Assembly (NCBI RefSeq): GCF_004123675.1
Contig: NZ_CP035417.1
Location: 921,501 to 985,500, forward strand
From: Leisingera sp. NJS204
GTDB taxonomy: Bacteria > Pseudomonadota > Alphaproteobacteria > Rhodobacterales > Rhodobacteraceae
Length of the DNA stretch: 64,000 bases
Reading direction: 5' to 3'
The stretch's first letter is position 1; each line of letters begins with the position of its first letter. Shown here piece after piece: positions 40,498 to 48,969 of this stretch. The notes under the pieces are model-generated. The model searched no databases, was not told the DNA's origin, and worked only from the letters and a program-made list of their open reading frames with translations. The position numbers and the translations under genes are program-made.

Positions 40498-42720
40498 CTA
40501 CTGGTCCAGGACCGGCTCTGGACCATTTTTGCGCGGCACCTCGCGCAGCCAGCACTTGATGGCCTCGCCGTCAAACTCCCTTTTTCGAACTAGAACCGAG
40601 GCCATTTCTTTGAGCAAGTGCTTGTAGGGGTACAACAAAGCACGGGCAACGTCTTCGGCATGGTCGAGCCGGTCCTGCAGGCGTTTGCGCTCGCCTTCCG
40701 ACAGGCGGGCAAAGTCTGGCGGCCCGAGCCAGGCGTTGCCGATGGCCCCAAGCCCCAGTTCAAAATCCATCGCCAGGACCATCCGCGCAGCCTGTGCCAA
40801 ATCGGACGTTGCGCCCCCGCCGGCCCCGGCAGAAACAACCCCGAAGATGAGCCGCTCCGCCGCCCGCCCTGCGAGGTGGATAGACAGCTGGCATTCAAAG
40901 TCTGCCGGCAGACCCGCGTTCGGGGGAACATCCCGCTCGATTGTGCCGCCAGATGGAGACAGGCTGATCCGCGTGATCGTCTCGCCGTAGCTCCACGAGG
41001 TGATGGCGTGACCGACTTCATGAATGGCGATGCGGTACAAGAGGTCGTGGTTCTCCTCCTGTGCCATGACTTGCAAATGGCGGCGCAGAAGCTGCAGGTC
41101 GAGCGGGCAGCCGCTGTGCCGGGCCTCACTGCGGGCTGAGCGCACCGCCGCGTCCACGTCGGCAGCGGTTTTGCCAATGCAGTCCCGCGCCAGCTCCAAC
41201 ATCGCATCCTCGGGGAATGCGTCCTGCAGCCGTTCTGCAAGGAGGTGCTGCAGCATCGCCATGCTTGGCAGCGGCATCTGGATCTTGATGTCAAACCGCC
41301 CGGCTCTCAGCACCGCGGGGTCGAGGTGCTGTGGATGGTTGCAGGCACCAACCACCATAATCCCTGCCTCCCGGCTGATGCGGTCCATCTGCTCCAAAAA
41401 ACCAGCAACCACTTGGCGCCTGTAGCTGGCACTGTTGTCGCCGGCACTGTCGCGGGAACCGATCGCGTCGATCTCATCGATGAAAAGGATACAGGGCGCA
41501 TTCTTCCGGGCTTCATCGAAGCTTTTGCGCATGGCGTGCAGCAGGTTGCCCAAATGACCGGCGCTTTGCCACTCGGCGCAGCTGGTCTCGACGCAATTGA
41601 CAGCGGCGCTCCGGCCCATCGCGCGGGCGAGGTGGCTCTTGCCGGTGCCCGGCGCGCCAAAAAGCAGCAAGGAGTGCGGGATCTCATTCCAGGCCACTTC
41701 GCCTTCGGCCCAGAGCCGCAGGTCCGCAACCAGTTGCCGGGCGGTGTCATAGGCTGGGCCGATGCCGGTGATCTCTTCCCTCGGCGTGTAGGCTTCGGGT
41801 GGCGAAGCGGCAGCGGCAGCAAGCGCCTGGGACAAGCGCTGCGCCATCTTCTTCGCTGTGGGCGCACGCAGGGCGAAAGACAGTGCGGGGGTGGAGAGCT
41901 CATGCAACTGGCCGTTCGGGGGCAGCGCCGCGCGGGCGGCGGCTTCATCAATGCGGCCCGTCCGGCTGTGGGTCTGACGCAGCAGGGCGATCAGAAAATC
42001 CGCGTCCGCTTGCGGCAGTGTCAGCTGATGACAGTGCTCCGCCACCAGCGGCGCTGGCAGTGCCATCTCATCCGGCAGGCAGATCCACAAAGGCTGGCTG
42101 TGCGCCAGGCCTTTGATGATGAGATCCTGCAGTTCATCGAAGTGTTGCTGTTCAATCGCACCATCGCGGGCACTGGGGACAGCGAGGGTCACGCGCTGAG
42201 GCAGCTGCACCTGGCGCCGGGCGTCATAGGCCTGCCAGCCCGGCGGCAGCAGGGCGTGGTTGAGGAGATTTTCCATACTTGAATACCCGCAGCGAGGAAC
42301 GTTGCGCAGGATCAGCACGGTGCCGCGGATTAGCTGCGCGTCCACCGCAGCCGGGGAGCCGAAGGCCGCGGCGATCCGCAACAGCAGAAGCAGCCTGTCT
42401 GGGGGCAGGTCTGTGGCCGGCAGCCAGCGGCCCACGTCATCACATGCGTATGGGTCGGCGCCTTCCTGCTCCAGCGCTTCCCAAAGATCCGGAGGCAGAT
42501 GCCGCGCGTCCGGCTGCTCGCTCAGATGGTGCAGCAAAGAATGGGGCTGTTCCGGTGCTGGGGGCACAAGCGGCTCCTCGGCGCCAGCACTGCCGTCTGG
42601 TGCGTCTTCTTTGAGTGTCTTGCGCCGCGTTTGCTGTAGCTCTTCACAGTAGAGATGATAGCGGCGGGCGCAGTCTTCGGCGAACTGCCACCAATCGGGG
42701 CGCGCGGGGGAGTGGTTCAT
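40498..42720 (-). CDS. Soluble FtsH-like AAA+ / M41 metalloprotease
   Basis: 740 residues from ATG 42720 (AGGAGGCTTGCC upstream). Residues 1-320 are a domain I do not recognise, with no membrane helix, unlike FtsH. The AAA+ domain follows: Walker A GAPGTGKSH (355-363), Walker B CILFIDEID (410-418), sensor region VVGACNHPQHLDPAVLRAGRFD. The C-terminal M41 zincin domain has the zinc site HEVGH (567-571) and the third ligand Asp in GGGATSDLAQAARM (about 640). It should be an ATP-driven protease in the cytoplasm. It is last in an operon with the GIY-YIG and unknown genes, 89 bp after the former. FtsH relatives lacking the membrane anchor are uncommon and sit in mobile or defence contexts. Confidence 0.88.
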   Translation of the reverse strand: MNHSPARPDWWQFAEDCARRYHLYCEELQQTRRKTLKEDAPDGSAGAEEPLVPPAPEQPHSLLHHLSEQPDARHLPPDLWEALEQEGADPYACDDVGRWLPATDLPPDRLLLLLRIAAAFGSPAAVDAQLIRGTVLILRNVPRCGYSSMENLLNHALLPPGWQAYDARRQVQLPQRVTLAVPSARDGAIEQQHFDELQDLIIKGLAHSQPLWICLPDEMALPAPLVAEHCHQLTLPQADADFLIALLRQTHSRTGRIDEAAARAALPPNGQLHELSTPALSFALRAPTAKKMAQRLSQALAAAAASPPEAYTPREEITGIGPAYDTARQLVADLRLWAEGEVAWNEIPHSLLLFGAPGTGKSHLARAMGRSAAVNCVETSCAEWQSAGHLGNLLHAMRKSFDEARKNAPCILFIDEIDAIGSRDSAGDNSASYRRQVVAGFLEQMDRISREAGIMVVGACNHPQHLDPAVLRAGRFDIKIQMPLPSMAMLQHLLAERLQDAFPEDAMLELARDCIGKTAADVDAAVRSARSEARHSGCPLDLQLLRRHLQVMAQEENHDLLYRIAIHEVGHAITSWSYGETITRISLSPSGGTIERDVPPNAGLPADFECQLSIHLAGRAAERLIFGVVSAGAGGGATSDLAQAARMVLAMDFELGLGAIGNAWLGPPDFARLSEGERKRLQDRLDHAEDVARALLYPYKHLLKEMASVLVRKREFDGEAIKCWLREVPRKNGPEPVLDQ

Positions 42721-42809
42721 GGCAAGCCTCCTGTGAACAGGCAAAAGGGATCGCTCGCCCAGCGGGGCCGGGCGGAAAACAGGTCGGAAATTGAAGGGGA
42801 GGGAGGCGC

Positions 42810-43714
42810 TTAGCTGTCTTCTTCCGCCTTGATGGCGTCGAGCATCGCGAAGATCACCTGGCACACATCCGGAAAATAGACCTCACTTTTGACCCTCAAT
42901 TCATCTGCGTAGAGGTCTGGCGGCGCGACGCTGTCGGGGTGCTCTGCCTTCAGCCGCGCATGCAGGCCTTTCTCAATTTGCACAGCTGTGTGGCCGGAGC
43001 TGATGGGAACTGTCCGCAGGACCTGCGCCTCCGTCTCCTTGGTCTTCAGAAGTTGGTGGTAAAGGCGGGAGACGGGATCGCGGCTGTAGCCGAGTTTGAT
43101 CAGCTTGGCACCTTTGGCGAGTTTAAGCTTCATGACGTAGAGAAAACTTGGCGCACTGCTCCAGCCCTCGCCGCAGTTGCTGCATTGAAACCGGCCAGTC
43201 TGCATGTTGGCACGGGCAATCCGCTGAACATGGCCGCAGGCCTGGTGCTGGTACAGGCGGTAGTTCTGGTTCCTGTTCGGATCCGGTTCGATCAGCTCCC
43301 AACCCTGCGCGGAGGCTTCTTCTTGCTCCTTCTGCTGTTGGCAGAGTTCGCAGCGTACGTCGCAGGTCCCGGCGGCAGCTCTTTTGATCAGTTCGAACTG
43401 CCGTCGCAGCCGGTGGCCGCAGTTCGCGATGTAGATGCCATGATGGCGGCTTTGCGGATCGCGGCCTGCCCACTTTAGACCTGCGGCCTCGGCATCGGCC
43501 TGCCACCGGTCTTGAATGCAGTGCGGGCACTGCGGCTGGTTGTTCATGAGAACAAAGATCTTGCTGGCGTGTGTCCGTCGGCAGGTGTGGCAGGACAGGA
43601 GCAGGTGATAGCGGTCCTTGATGCGCTGGACGATTTTGAAACCTTTTGCGCTGGCGGCGGCGCGCCAGTGGGGATGGACCGTTTGCGGGAAATGTTCGCA
43701 GGTTGAGTGGGCAT
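42810..43714 (-). CDS. Zinc-ribbon / GIY-YIG nuclease-like protein (early frameshift)
   Basis: Best read as one gene from ATG 43714 (GGAGG six bases upstream, MPTQP) with one base missing near 43700; adding it gives 301 residues. Without it, the frame could start at 43547 (245 residues). It contains repeated zinc-knuckle units: CEHFPQTVHPHWRAAASAKG...LSCHTC, then PQCPHCIQDRWQADAEAAGL...CELC, then a third with CSNCGEGW. A T5orf172/MUG113-type GIY-YIG domain follows (FLYVMKLKLAKGAKLIKLGY, DPVSRLYHQLLKTKE, HTAVQIEKGLHARL, catalytic Glu candidate in the last). It would be a DNA endonuclease or DNA-binding protein. Operon with its neighbours. The frameshift could be real or a sequencing error. Confidence 0.72.
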
Positions 43715-43854
43715 GGCAGCCTCCGCATAGGCAAAAATGGACAGGGCAGGCGCCGGAACTGGCGCTTGCTGAAACTTCAGAAATGGCATGGCTGAGCCGG
43801 GCGCAGCGGCGTGTCCGCCGCGGGCCGGGTCAGAAGAATGCTGGGATGGTGGGC

Positions 43855-44346
43855 CTAGTTGGGCAGAAAGTTCTGCGCTTCAGCCGCCACAGAGAGTTCG
43901 ATGAGAGCGTTCATCTGTCGCGTGCCGGTCTGCAGCAGGGCCTGGCAATCACCATCTTCGACGGTGAACAGCTCCAGGTTCTCATGGAACAGCTGCTGAA
44001 ATCTGAGAGCCTCTTCCGGCCCCGTGGACTCGATGAGGAAGTGCAGCAGCATGCTCATGCGCTGCATTGGCAAATCTTCGGCACTGACCATCTGTGCGGT
44101 CAGGATGTCGCCGCTGAGTTTAAGGCAATCCTGCCATTTGGCTTCTGCGGCCTCTTGGATATCGGTGGACGCGGGATCCCAGGACAGCGCGTGCGACAGA
44201 TCACGCTCCAAATTTGGGGCTTCGTCCACTGCCTTAGTCAGCGTGTCGAAAGTTTGGGTGACGAAGGTGGGGCTGTCATCTGCGGCTGATGCGGGCCACA
44301 GAGCTTTTGCCGCGCCGAGGCGCGTGATAACGGGGATGGTAGTCAT
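43855..44346 (-). CDS. Hypothetical protein (first gene of the FtsH-like operon)
   Basis: 163 residues from ATG 44346 (AAGGAGACCAAT upstream). Acidic and mostly helical (FVTQTFDTLTKAVDEAPNLE, QRMSMLLHFLIESTGPEEAL); no known motif, signal or membrane segment. It leads the minus-strand operon with the zinc-ribbon/GIY-YIG gene (140 bp downstream) and the FtsH-like protease, and is divergent from a small ribbon-helix-helix gene. It could be an adaptor or substrate of the protease. Confidence 0.7.
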   Translation of the reverse strand: MTTIPVITRLGAAKALWPASAADDSPTFVTQTFDTLTKAVDEAPNLERDLSHALSWDPASTDIQEAAEAKWQDCLKLSGDILTAQMVSAEDLPMQRMSMLLHFLIESTGPEEALRFQQLFHENLELFTVEDGDCQALLQTGTRQMNALIELSVAAEAQNFLPN

Positions 44347-44379
44347 ATTGGTCTCCTTAGCCGAGATCAGTGTGGTTAG

Positions 44380-44412
44380 GGCGAGGTAAGAGGTTCCAGC
44401 TCTTGCCTCGCC
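44380..44412. promoter_or_regulatory. Inverted repeat between divergent genes
   Basis: GGCGAGGTAAGAG (44380-44392) and CTCTTGCCTCGCC (44400-44412) pair at 12 of 13 positions around a 7-base spacer. A second palindrome, TGATGCCATCA, lies at about 44428-44438. Lying between the operon and the ribbon-helix-helix gene, they are good operator candidates. Confidence 0.5.
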
Positions 44413-44467
44413 TGAACAATGTGCGATGATGCCATCATGATGTCAGCATCAAAATGGTAATATCGGA

Positions 44468-44626
44468 ATGGCCCCTCCCAAGAAAGACACAGAAGCGCTA
44501 ACGCTCAGATTGTCGCGAGAACTCATAAATGCAATCGATGACCGACGTCGTCTTGAGCCTGATCTCCCAACCCGTCCGGAAATGATTAGGCGCGCATTGG
44601 TTGACTGGCTGGAGAAAACAAGCTGA
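44468..44626 (+). CDS. Ribbon-helix-helix (CopG-like) DNA-binding protein
   Basis: 52 residues, MAPPKKDTEALTLRLSRELI through EMIRRALVDWLEKTS. The beta strand ALTLRLS, first helix RELINAIDDRRRLEP and second helix TRPEMIRRALVDWLEK are the complete RHH fold used by CopG/MetJ/antitoxin repressors. No strong ribosome site is seen. It is divergent from the FtsH-like operon, with inverted repeats in between, and likely represses that operon and itself. No toxin gene follows it. Confidence 0.68.
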   Translation: MAPPKKDTEALTLRLSRELINAIDDRRRLEPDLPTRPEMIRRALVDWLEKTS

Positions 44627-44808
44627 TCGGCAACAGGCTACGGAAGCGAAACACCCTTCTGCCATTTAAGATTATCGAGAAACAATAAGTCATCCCAGGC
44701 CCCCGGCAGGGCGGGTCCAGCAGGCTTCTGGCCGCAGGAAGCATGTTTGGGCGGAGCCCGGACTGCGACCGAGGAGGGGATCGAAGGGGGTATCCCCCTC
44801 GCGAACTG

Positions 44809-44850
44809 GTAAGTTGCAATTCCGGGGCCCAGCCCGGGATTGCAACTTAC
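44809..44850. repeat. Large inverted repeat, 18-bp arms
   Basis: GTAAGTTGCAATTCCGGG (44809-44826) and CCCGGGATTGCAACTTAC (44833-44850) pair at 17 of 18 positions with a 6-base centre. A smaller G/C hairpin (GGGG GTAT CCCC) lies 20 bases upstream. No T-run follows on either strand. It might be a recombination or replication site or a transcript end of a lost gene; the surrounding 44627-44947 has no convincing gene. Confidence 0.5.
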
Positions 44851-45017
44851 CTAGTGAGTACAAGCCTCACAAAAACAAAATAAGTCTATCGGGATTTTCG
44901 TCGTCTTCGCGGAGACTCGGATCAGAGAAGCAGATCCGAGCAGCAAGATGACCGTACAGCCCAAGTTCACCCAAGCCCAGCCCGTAATTCTTGATGAAGC
45001 ACCGGTTGTGCTGCGCT

Positions 45018-45963
45018 TTGCAGGCTTGCCCGCGCCGATCGCCGACATTGCCTGCCAGAATGAGCCATTGGAACGCCATTGGTCCGAGAGACAATGGCGA
45101 ATGCGGCGGTCTATGGCTTGCTGTTCAAGGCATCGGCCCAAACACTCCTGACCATCGCTGCCGATCCAAAACATCTTGGTGCGAAGATCGGCATGACATC
45201 GGTGCTGCACACCTGGGGATCAGCGATGACGCATCACCCGCATGTGCATGTCATCGTGCCAGGGGGCGGGCTGTCGCGCGATGTTGGCCGCTGGATCGGT
45301 TGCCGCCCAGGGTTCTTTCTGCCGGTGAAGGTCCTGTCCCGGCTGTTCCGGCGCTTGTTCCTTGAAGGGCTGGCCAGACTGCACAAGGCCGGGAAGTTGG
45401 CATTCTTTGGCGATTTGGTGGGACTGGCCGATCCGGATACCTTCGCCGCCCATCTCTCACCGCTGCGCAAAACGGAATGGGTGGTGTATGCCAAGCCACC
45501 CTTCGGCGGGCCGAAAGCGGTGCTGGCCTACCTGAGCCGTTATACGCACCGGGTCGCAATCTCCAACCATAGGCTCGTCCGCGCGGATGCCAGCACTGTT
45601 GCCTTCCGATGGAAAGACTACCGTATCAAGCGCGCAGACCGCATGAAGGTGATGCGATTGCCGACGTCCGAATTCATCCGCCGGTTCCTGATCCACGTCC
45701 TGCCCTCCGGCTTCCATCGCATCCGGCACTCGGGCTTTGTGGCTAACGGCATCCGTCGCGACAGGATCGCGAAGATCAGGCGCTTGCTGAATGCAGAGCC
45801 AGAGCCCGATCAAACGCCGGATGAGGCAGCCAGCGCCGAATGCGATGTTCAGCCCGCGCACCAGCCTTGCCCGAAATGCGGCGGTGCCATGATCGTTATC
45901 GAAACCTTTCTGCGCGGCCAAACACCCAAATCCCGGGCACCACCATGGGAGGACGCCGCATGA
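45018..45963 (+). pseudogene. IS91-family transposase, N-terminally truncated, with a micro-insertion
   Basis: Recognisable from LPAPIADIACQN onward, so about 120 N-terminal residues including the zinc-finger are lost. A class-2 insertion (45058-45103) shifts the frame, then AAVYGLLFKASAQTLLTIA, the HUH motif HHPHVHVIVPGGG, and the Y2 region AVLAYLSRYTHRVAISN (catalytic Tyr residues), to the C-terminal CPKCGGAM zinc pair. IS91 enzymes perform rolling-circle transposition. The expected origin end should lie downstream, perhaps near 46300, but I could not define it. Confidence 0.8.
45058..45103 (+). repeat. Class-2 hairpin micro-insertion (copy K)
   Basis: Begins and ends with GAATG; inside, GCCATTG pairs with CAATGGC around GAACGCCATTGGTCCGAGAGA. 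It aligns along its length with copy I at 29628 (shared CGCCATTGGTYCGAGA and ACAATGG). It adds about 38 bp between IACQN and AAVYG of the IS91 transposase. Confidence 0.72.
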
Positions 45964-46430
45964 CCAGCCCAACCCGATCGGCCTCGCAACGAAAAGACAC
46001 CGAACCAGTCAGTGCGGCCATCTCACCAAATCATGCGCGGCATCAGGCCTGTAGCCTCATGACGAGAGGCCGTCCAATCAAGCCGTGTCGGGAAATGAGG
46101 CTCGCATACACCGCTCGTCGTCACGCAACCGTTTGCTCTCAACGTTCGACACCGCGGCTGTAACCCACAATCCCCATAGACCCAAAACAGCCCGCGCTTT
46201 CCTCCTTGTCAGATTTGTCGCCGCTGCAGCTCACGCTGAACAGCAGCCACAAACCTTAGACAGAGCGCCATTTCGCTGCGGCTGCGCCAATGACTGCTCT
46301 TGAACACTGGGTCATGTTGATAAATGGCACAGGCAGAAAAGTGCTTTGGCTGTTTCTGCCTGTGCCAGTGGCGGGTATGAAACCGCCACTGGTATCGCTC
46401 CTGGGCACCAGAAAACTCTTAAGCCGGTAC
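45964..46430. other. IS91 3' flank and hairpin-rich interval
   Basis: 467 bp without a protein-like frame. The first 340 bp are probably the IS91 right end. The last part contains the paired hairpins described at 46325-46392. Confidence 0.45.
46325..46392. repeat. Two abutting perfect hairpins
   Basis: Hairpin 1: 15-bp arms TGGCACAGGCAGAAA (46325-46339) and complement (46353-46367). Hairpin 2: 10-bp arms CCAGTGGCGG (46365-46374) and CCGCCACTGG (46383-46392). They share CCA, so only one may form fully at a time. They lie just past the end of the minus-strand DUF3726 operon and may terminate it, although no T-run is present. Confidence 0.55.
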
Positions 46431-47165
46431 CTAGGCTGGGCCAGCCCCTGCCCGGGATTTGTCATCCGAAAGCACCAGTATCGGCCAAGCAGCTGCATTC
46501 AACGCGGACCAATGGTCTGAAGACACAGAGATGCCACGCTCCAGCGACTGATCATAATTGGCCGCCAGCTGCGCTGCGGTGACTTCGAACCGCTGCAGTT
46601 CTGGATGTTCGGCCTGCCTGGTAACGGCATCGGCCAGCAGCGCAGCCTGGGTGGTGCAAACTATGAACAGCGCGGAAGCCTCTTTGCCGGCTCCGGCCTG
46701 TTCCACACGCCAGTAGTTGGGGAACACCGCGCCGCTTTCGAAGCTAGCACCATGCATGCCAATCTGATCGCTCCAGTAGGCTCCGATATAGACGCCCTTC
46801 TGGGCCACGAGCGACAAGCTGCGCAGGATCAGGCCGGGGTCGCGGCAATTGGCCAGTTCCACAATGGCAAAGCCTGTTTCCTGCGCCTTGGCAAAGGCGA
46901 GATCAGACGCGAGGGAGCCGTGCTCACAGACTTCGGCGCCGCCCGCGTCAATAACTGCGAGCCCTGCGTTTTCATAATCCAGCCGAGGCGCCACGCCGCC
47001 TTTGGGGGCTTCGGGCGGCAGCGTGATGCGCTCAATCCCGCCCAACCCGCACATGTGCGACCAGGTGATCAGCTGTGCAGCATCCTCATAATCTCCGGTC
47101 TGATGCCCGGCACCTTCATAAGCGCGTGACAGCGCCGCGATCATTTCGTTGCGGGAAACTCTCAT
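46431..47165 (-). CDS. DUF3726 family protein
   Basis: 244 residues. The N-terminal motif MRVSRNEMIAALSRAYEGAG and DYEDAAQLITWSHMCGLGGI are diagnostic of DUF3726, a family common in roseobacters with no assigned activity. The ATG overlaps the stop of the preceding gene (ATGA, 47165-47162), so they are co-translated. It lies last in a LysR-headed minus-strand unit. No signal peptide or membrane segment. Confidence 0.78.
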   Translation of the reverse strand: MRVSRNEMIAALSRAYEGAGHQTGDYEDAAQLITWSHMCGLGGIERITLPPEAPKGGVAPRLDYENAGLAVIDAGGAEVCEHGSLASDLAFAKAQETGFAIVELANCRDPGLILRSLSLVAQKGVYIGAYWSDQIGMHGASFESGAVFPNYWRVEQAGAGKEASALFIVCTTQAALLADAVTRQAEHPELQRFEVTAAQLAANYDQSLERGISVSSDHWSALNAAAWPILVLSDDKSRAGAGPA

Positions 47166-48862
47166 GCCCGGACCTCCTCCATTTGGGGTTTCAGCGGCAG
47201 GAACCAGCTATCGTATGTCTGGCCGATGTCCTCGATCACCGGGGCGCCTTGGTACATAGTGTTGCGCACCCACAGTTTGGAGCGCGGGTCGAATTTACTG
47301 ACGCCGAAGAACGCCAGCTTACACCGCAGCATGTCCATCGGGCGGATGTCGCGGCTGGCCAGATTGGCCCGGATTTCCGCGTATTTGTGGCGGGACATGG
47401 TTTGAATGCGGCGCACGATGCTTTTCATCGTCGGCCGGCGCAGCAGGAAGTGGACCACATCGCTGTCGGGGCTTTCCGCCAGGTCCTGTATCAGCAGATC
47501 ATAGCATTCGCGTACCCGGCGCCCGATCGGCAGCGGCATCTGCTTTTCCACCCCTGGATCGGCCCCGGCAAAACCCAGCCGCGGCTCAAGCTTTTCTTCC
47601 GAGCGGTACCAGAATGCATCGGTCTCAGTGGCGTCAGAAAAATCGATCTCCAGCGCCCAGCCGTACCGGGTTTCGATCAACTGCCGCAGGGCTACAGTGC
47701 TCATCTCCGGATCAATCACTGGGTTGGGAATTGCTGCAAAACTGTCTTCAAGATCATTGACCAGTTCCGGGTGGATCTCCAGGCAGATGGAGTTAACCAA
47801 TTCCTGAGTTTCCAGGCTCCAGACATCGCGGGCGTGATCCGTCAGTTCCGACCAGGTTGTCAGCTGATCGCCTGTCCCGGCCAGCCAGCTGTCCACCTCA
47901 CTTAGTTCCGCAATCAGTACCTGGTTGCGGTCGATCTGCTCGGCGTCGCTGGTGTGGCTTTCGCCGAAGTGCTGCTTGGCACGGCTGACCAGATCGTGGA
48001 ACAGACTGATGCGCCAAGCGGTCGGAGCCGCCTTGTGCAAGACTTGCGCCAGCGCAGTTTCGCGCATTTCCACCCATTGGCTGAACAATTCTCCATGGTT
48101 GATCAGATATGGCGCCATGCCCAGGCCCGTGGAATTGCCGATGCCAAAGAACCGCTTCAGCCGACCGTCCAGCAACACCGCGGTATCCGGCGCGCGGGAT
48201 TTGGCGACATGATCCACCTGGTCCAGACTGAACTGGCGCAGCATGAAGCAAATGAACATTTCCGGTGCAAACGGGCGGTTGAAATCCGGAAACTTCGCCC
48301 GGACCTTGTTCCAGTCCGCCATGCCCAGCTTGCCGCTGCCGTAAACCGCCGTTGTCCGGTAAAGATAGCCGACTTCGGCAATGCGCTGCGCATCGGGCTG
48401 GCGGCCTGCGCTCAACTCTTCCAGAACATAGCTGAACAGCCGGGAAGAACGGTTGGCCCGCGACAGGCTGAACACCCGCGCATCAACTCGGCCTGCTTCC
48501 TGTTTCGGCACATTGCGGCGCAGATCCTCCAGCCAAACATCATCCACCAGGCCTTCGCAAAGCGCCATGGTCAGATCCCAACTGGTTGCAATGACCCGGT
48601 CATTGCGCTCCTCATCAGGCAATTCGGTGGAAAACAGCACAAAGCTGAAAACCCCATTGGGCGTTCGGATTTCATAGATGGCCGTGCCGTAGCCCTCCGG
48701 GTCCAGATCAAACAGCCGGCGGCTGATGTCCCATTCTTCCTTCATGATCCGTCGCACCAAAGTGCGCATGAAGCTGAGCGTCGAAGAATGCAGCGACCCC
48801 AGGCGTTGCAGATCCATGACCTCCGCCTCCGGCCGCATCCTTTCGGTAAGTGCTGTGAGCAT
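47162..48862 (-). CDS. Conserved hypothetical protein, partner of DUF3726
   Basis: 566 residues from ATG 48862, which has GGGAGGG seven bases upstream. Soluble and mixed alpha/beta; I see no nucleotide-binding, catalytic or membrane motif that I can name. Long stretches such as RFFGIGNSTGLGMAPYLINH and RHKYAEIRANLASRDIRPMD look conserved. It lies between a LysR regulator and the DUF3726 gene, overlapping the latter, which suggests they form one functional unit. Function unknown. Confidence 0.78.
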   Translation of the reverse strand: MLTALTERMRPEAEVMDLQRLGSLHSSTLSFMRTLVRRIMKEEWDISRRLFDLDPEGYGTAIYEIRTPNGVFSFVLFSTELPDEERNDRVIATSWDLTMALCEGLVDDVWLEDLRRNVPKQEAGRVDARVFSLSRANRSSRLFSYVLEELSAGRQPDAQRIAEVGYLYRTTAVYGSGKLGMADWNKVRAKFPDFNRPFAPEMFICFMLRQFSLDQVDHVAKSRAPDTAVLLDGRLKRFFGIGNSTGLGMAPYLINHGELFSQWVEMRETALAQVLHKAAPTAWRISLFHDLVSRAKQHFGESHTSDAEQIDRNQVLIAELSEVDSWLAGTGDQLTTWSELTDHARDVWSLETQELVNSICLEIHPELVNDLEDSFAAIPNPVIDPEMSTVALRQLIETRYGWALEIDFSDATETDAFWYRSEEKLEPRLGFAGADPGVEKQMPLPIGRRVRECYDLLIQDLAESPDSDVVHFLLRRPTMKSIVRRIQTMSRHKYAEIRANLASRDIRPMDMLRCKLAFFGVSKFDPRSKLWVRNTMYQGAPVIEDIGQTYDSWFLPLKPQMEEVRA

Positions 48863-48969
48863 GTATTGCCCTCCCATTTCAGTCCTGCGCGTTCGCAAAC
48901 AGCTTTGGCCGGGAAGGGGAGCCAAGTAAAATTTGAAGAATCGAAAGACTTATAAGCCGGGCAAATAAA

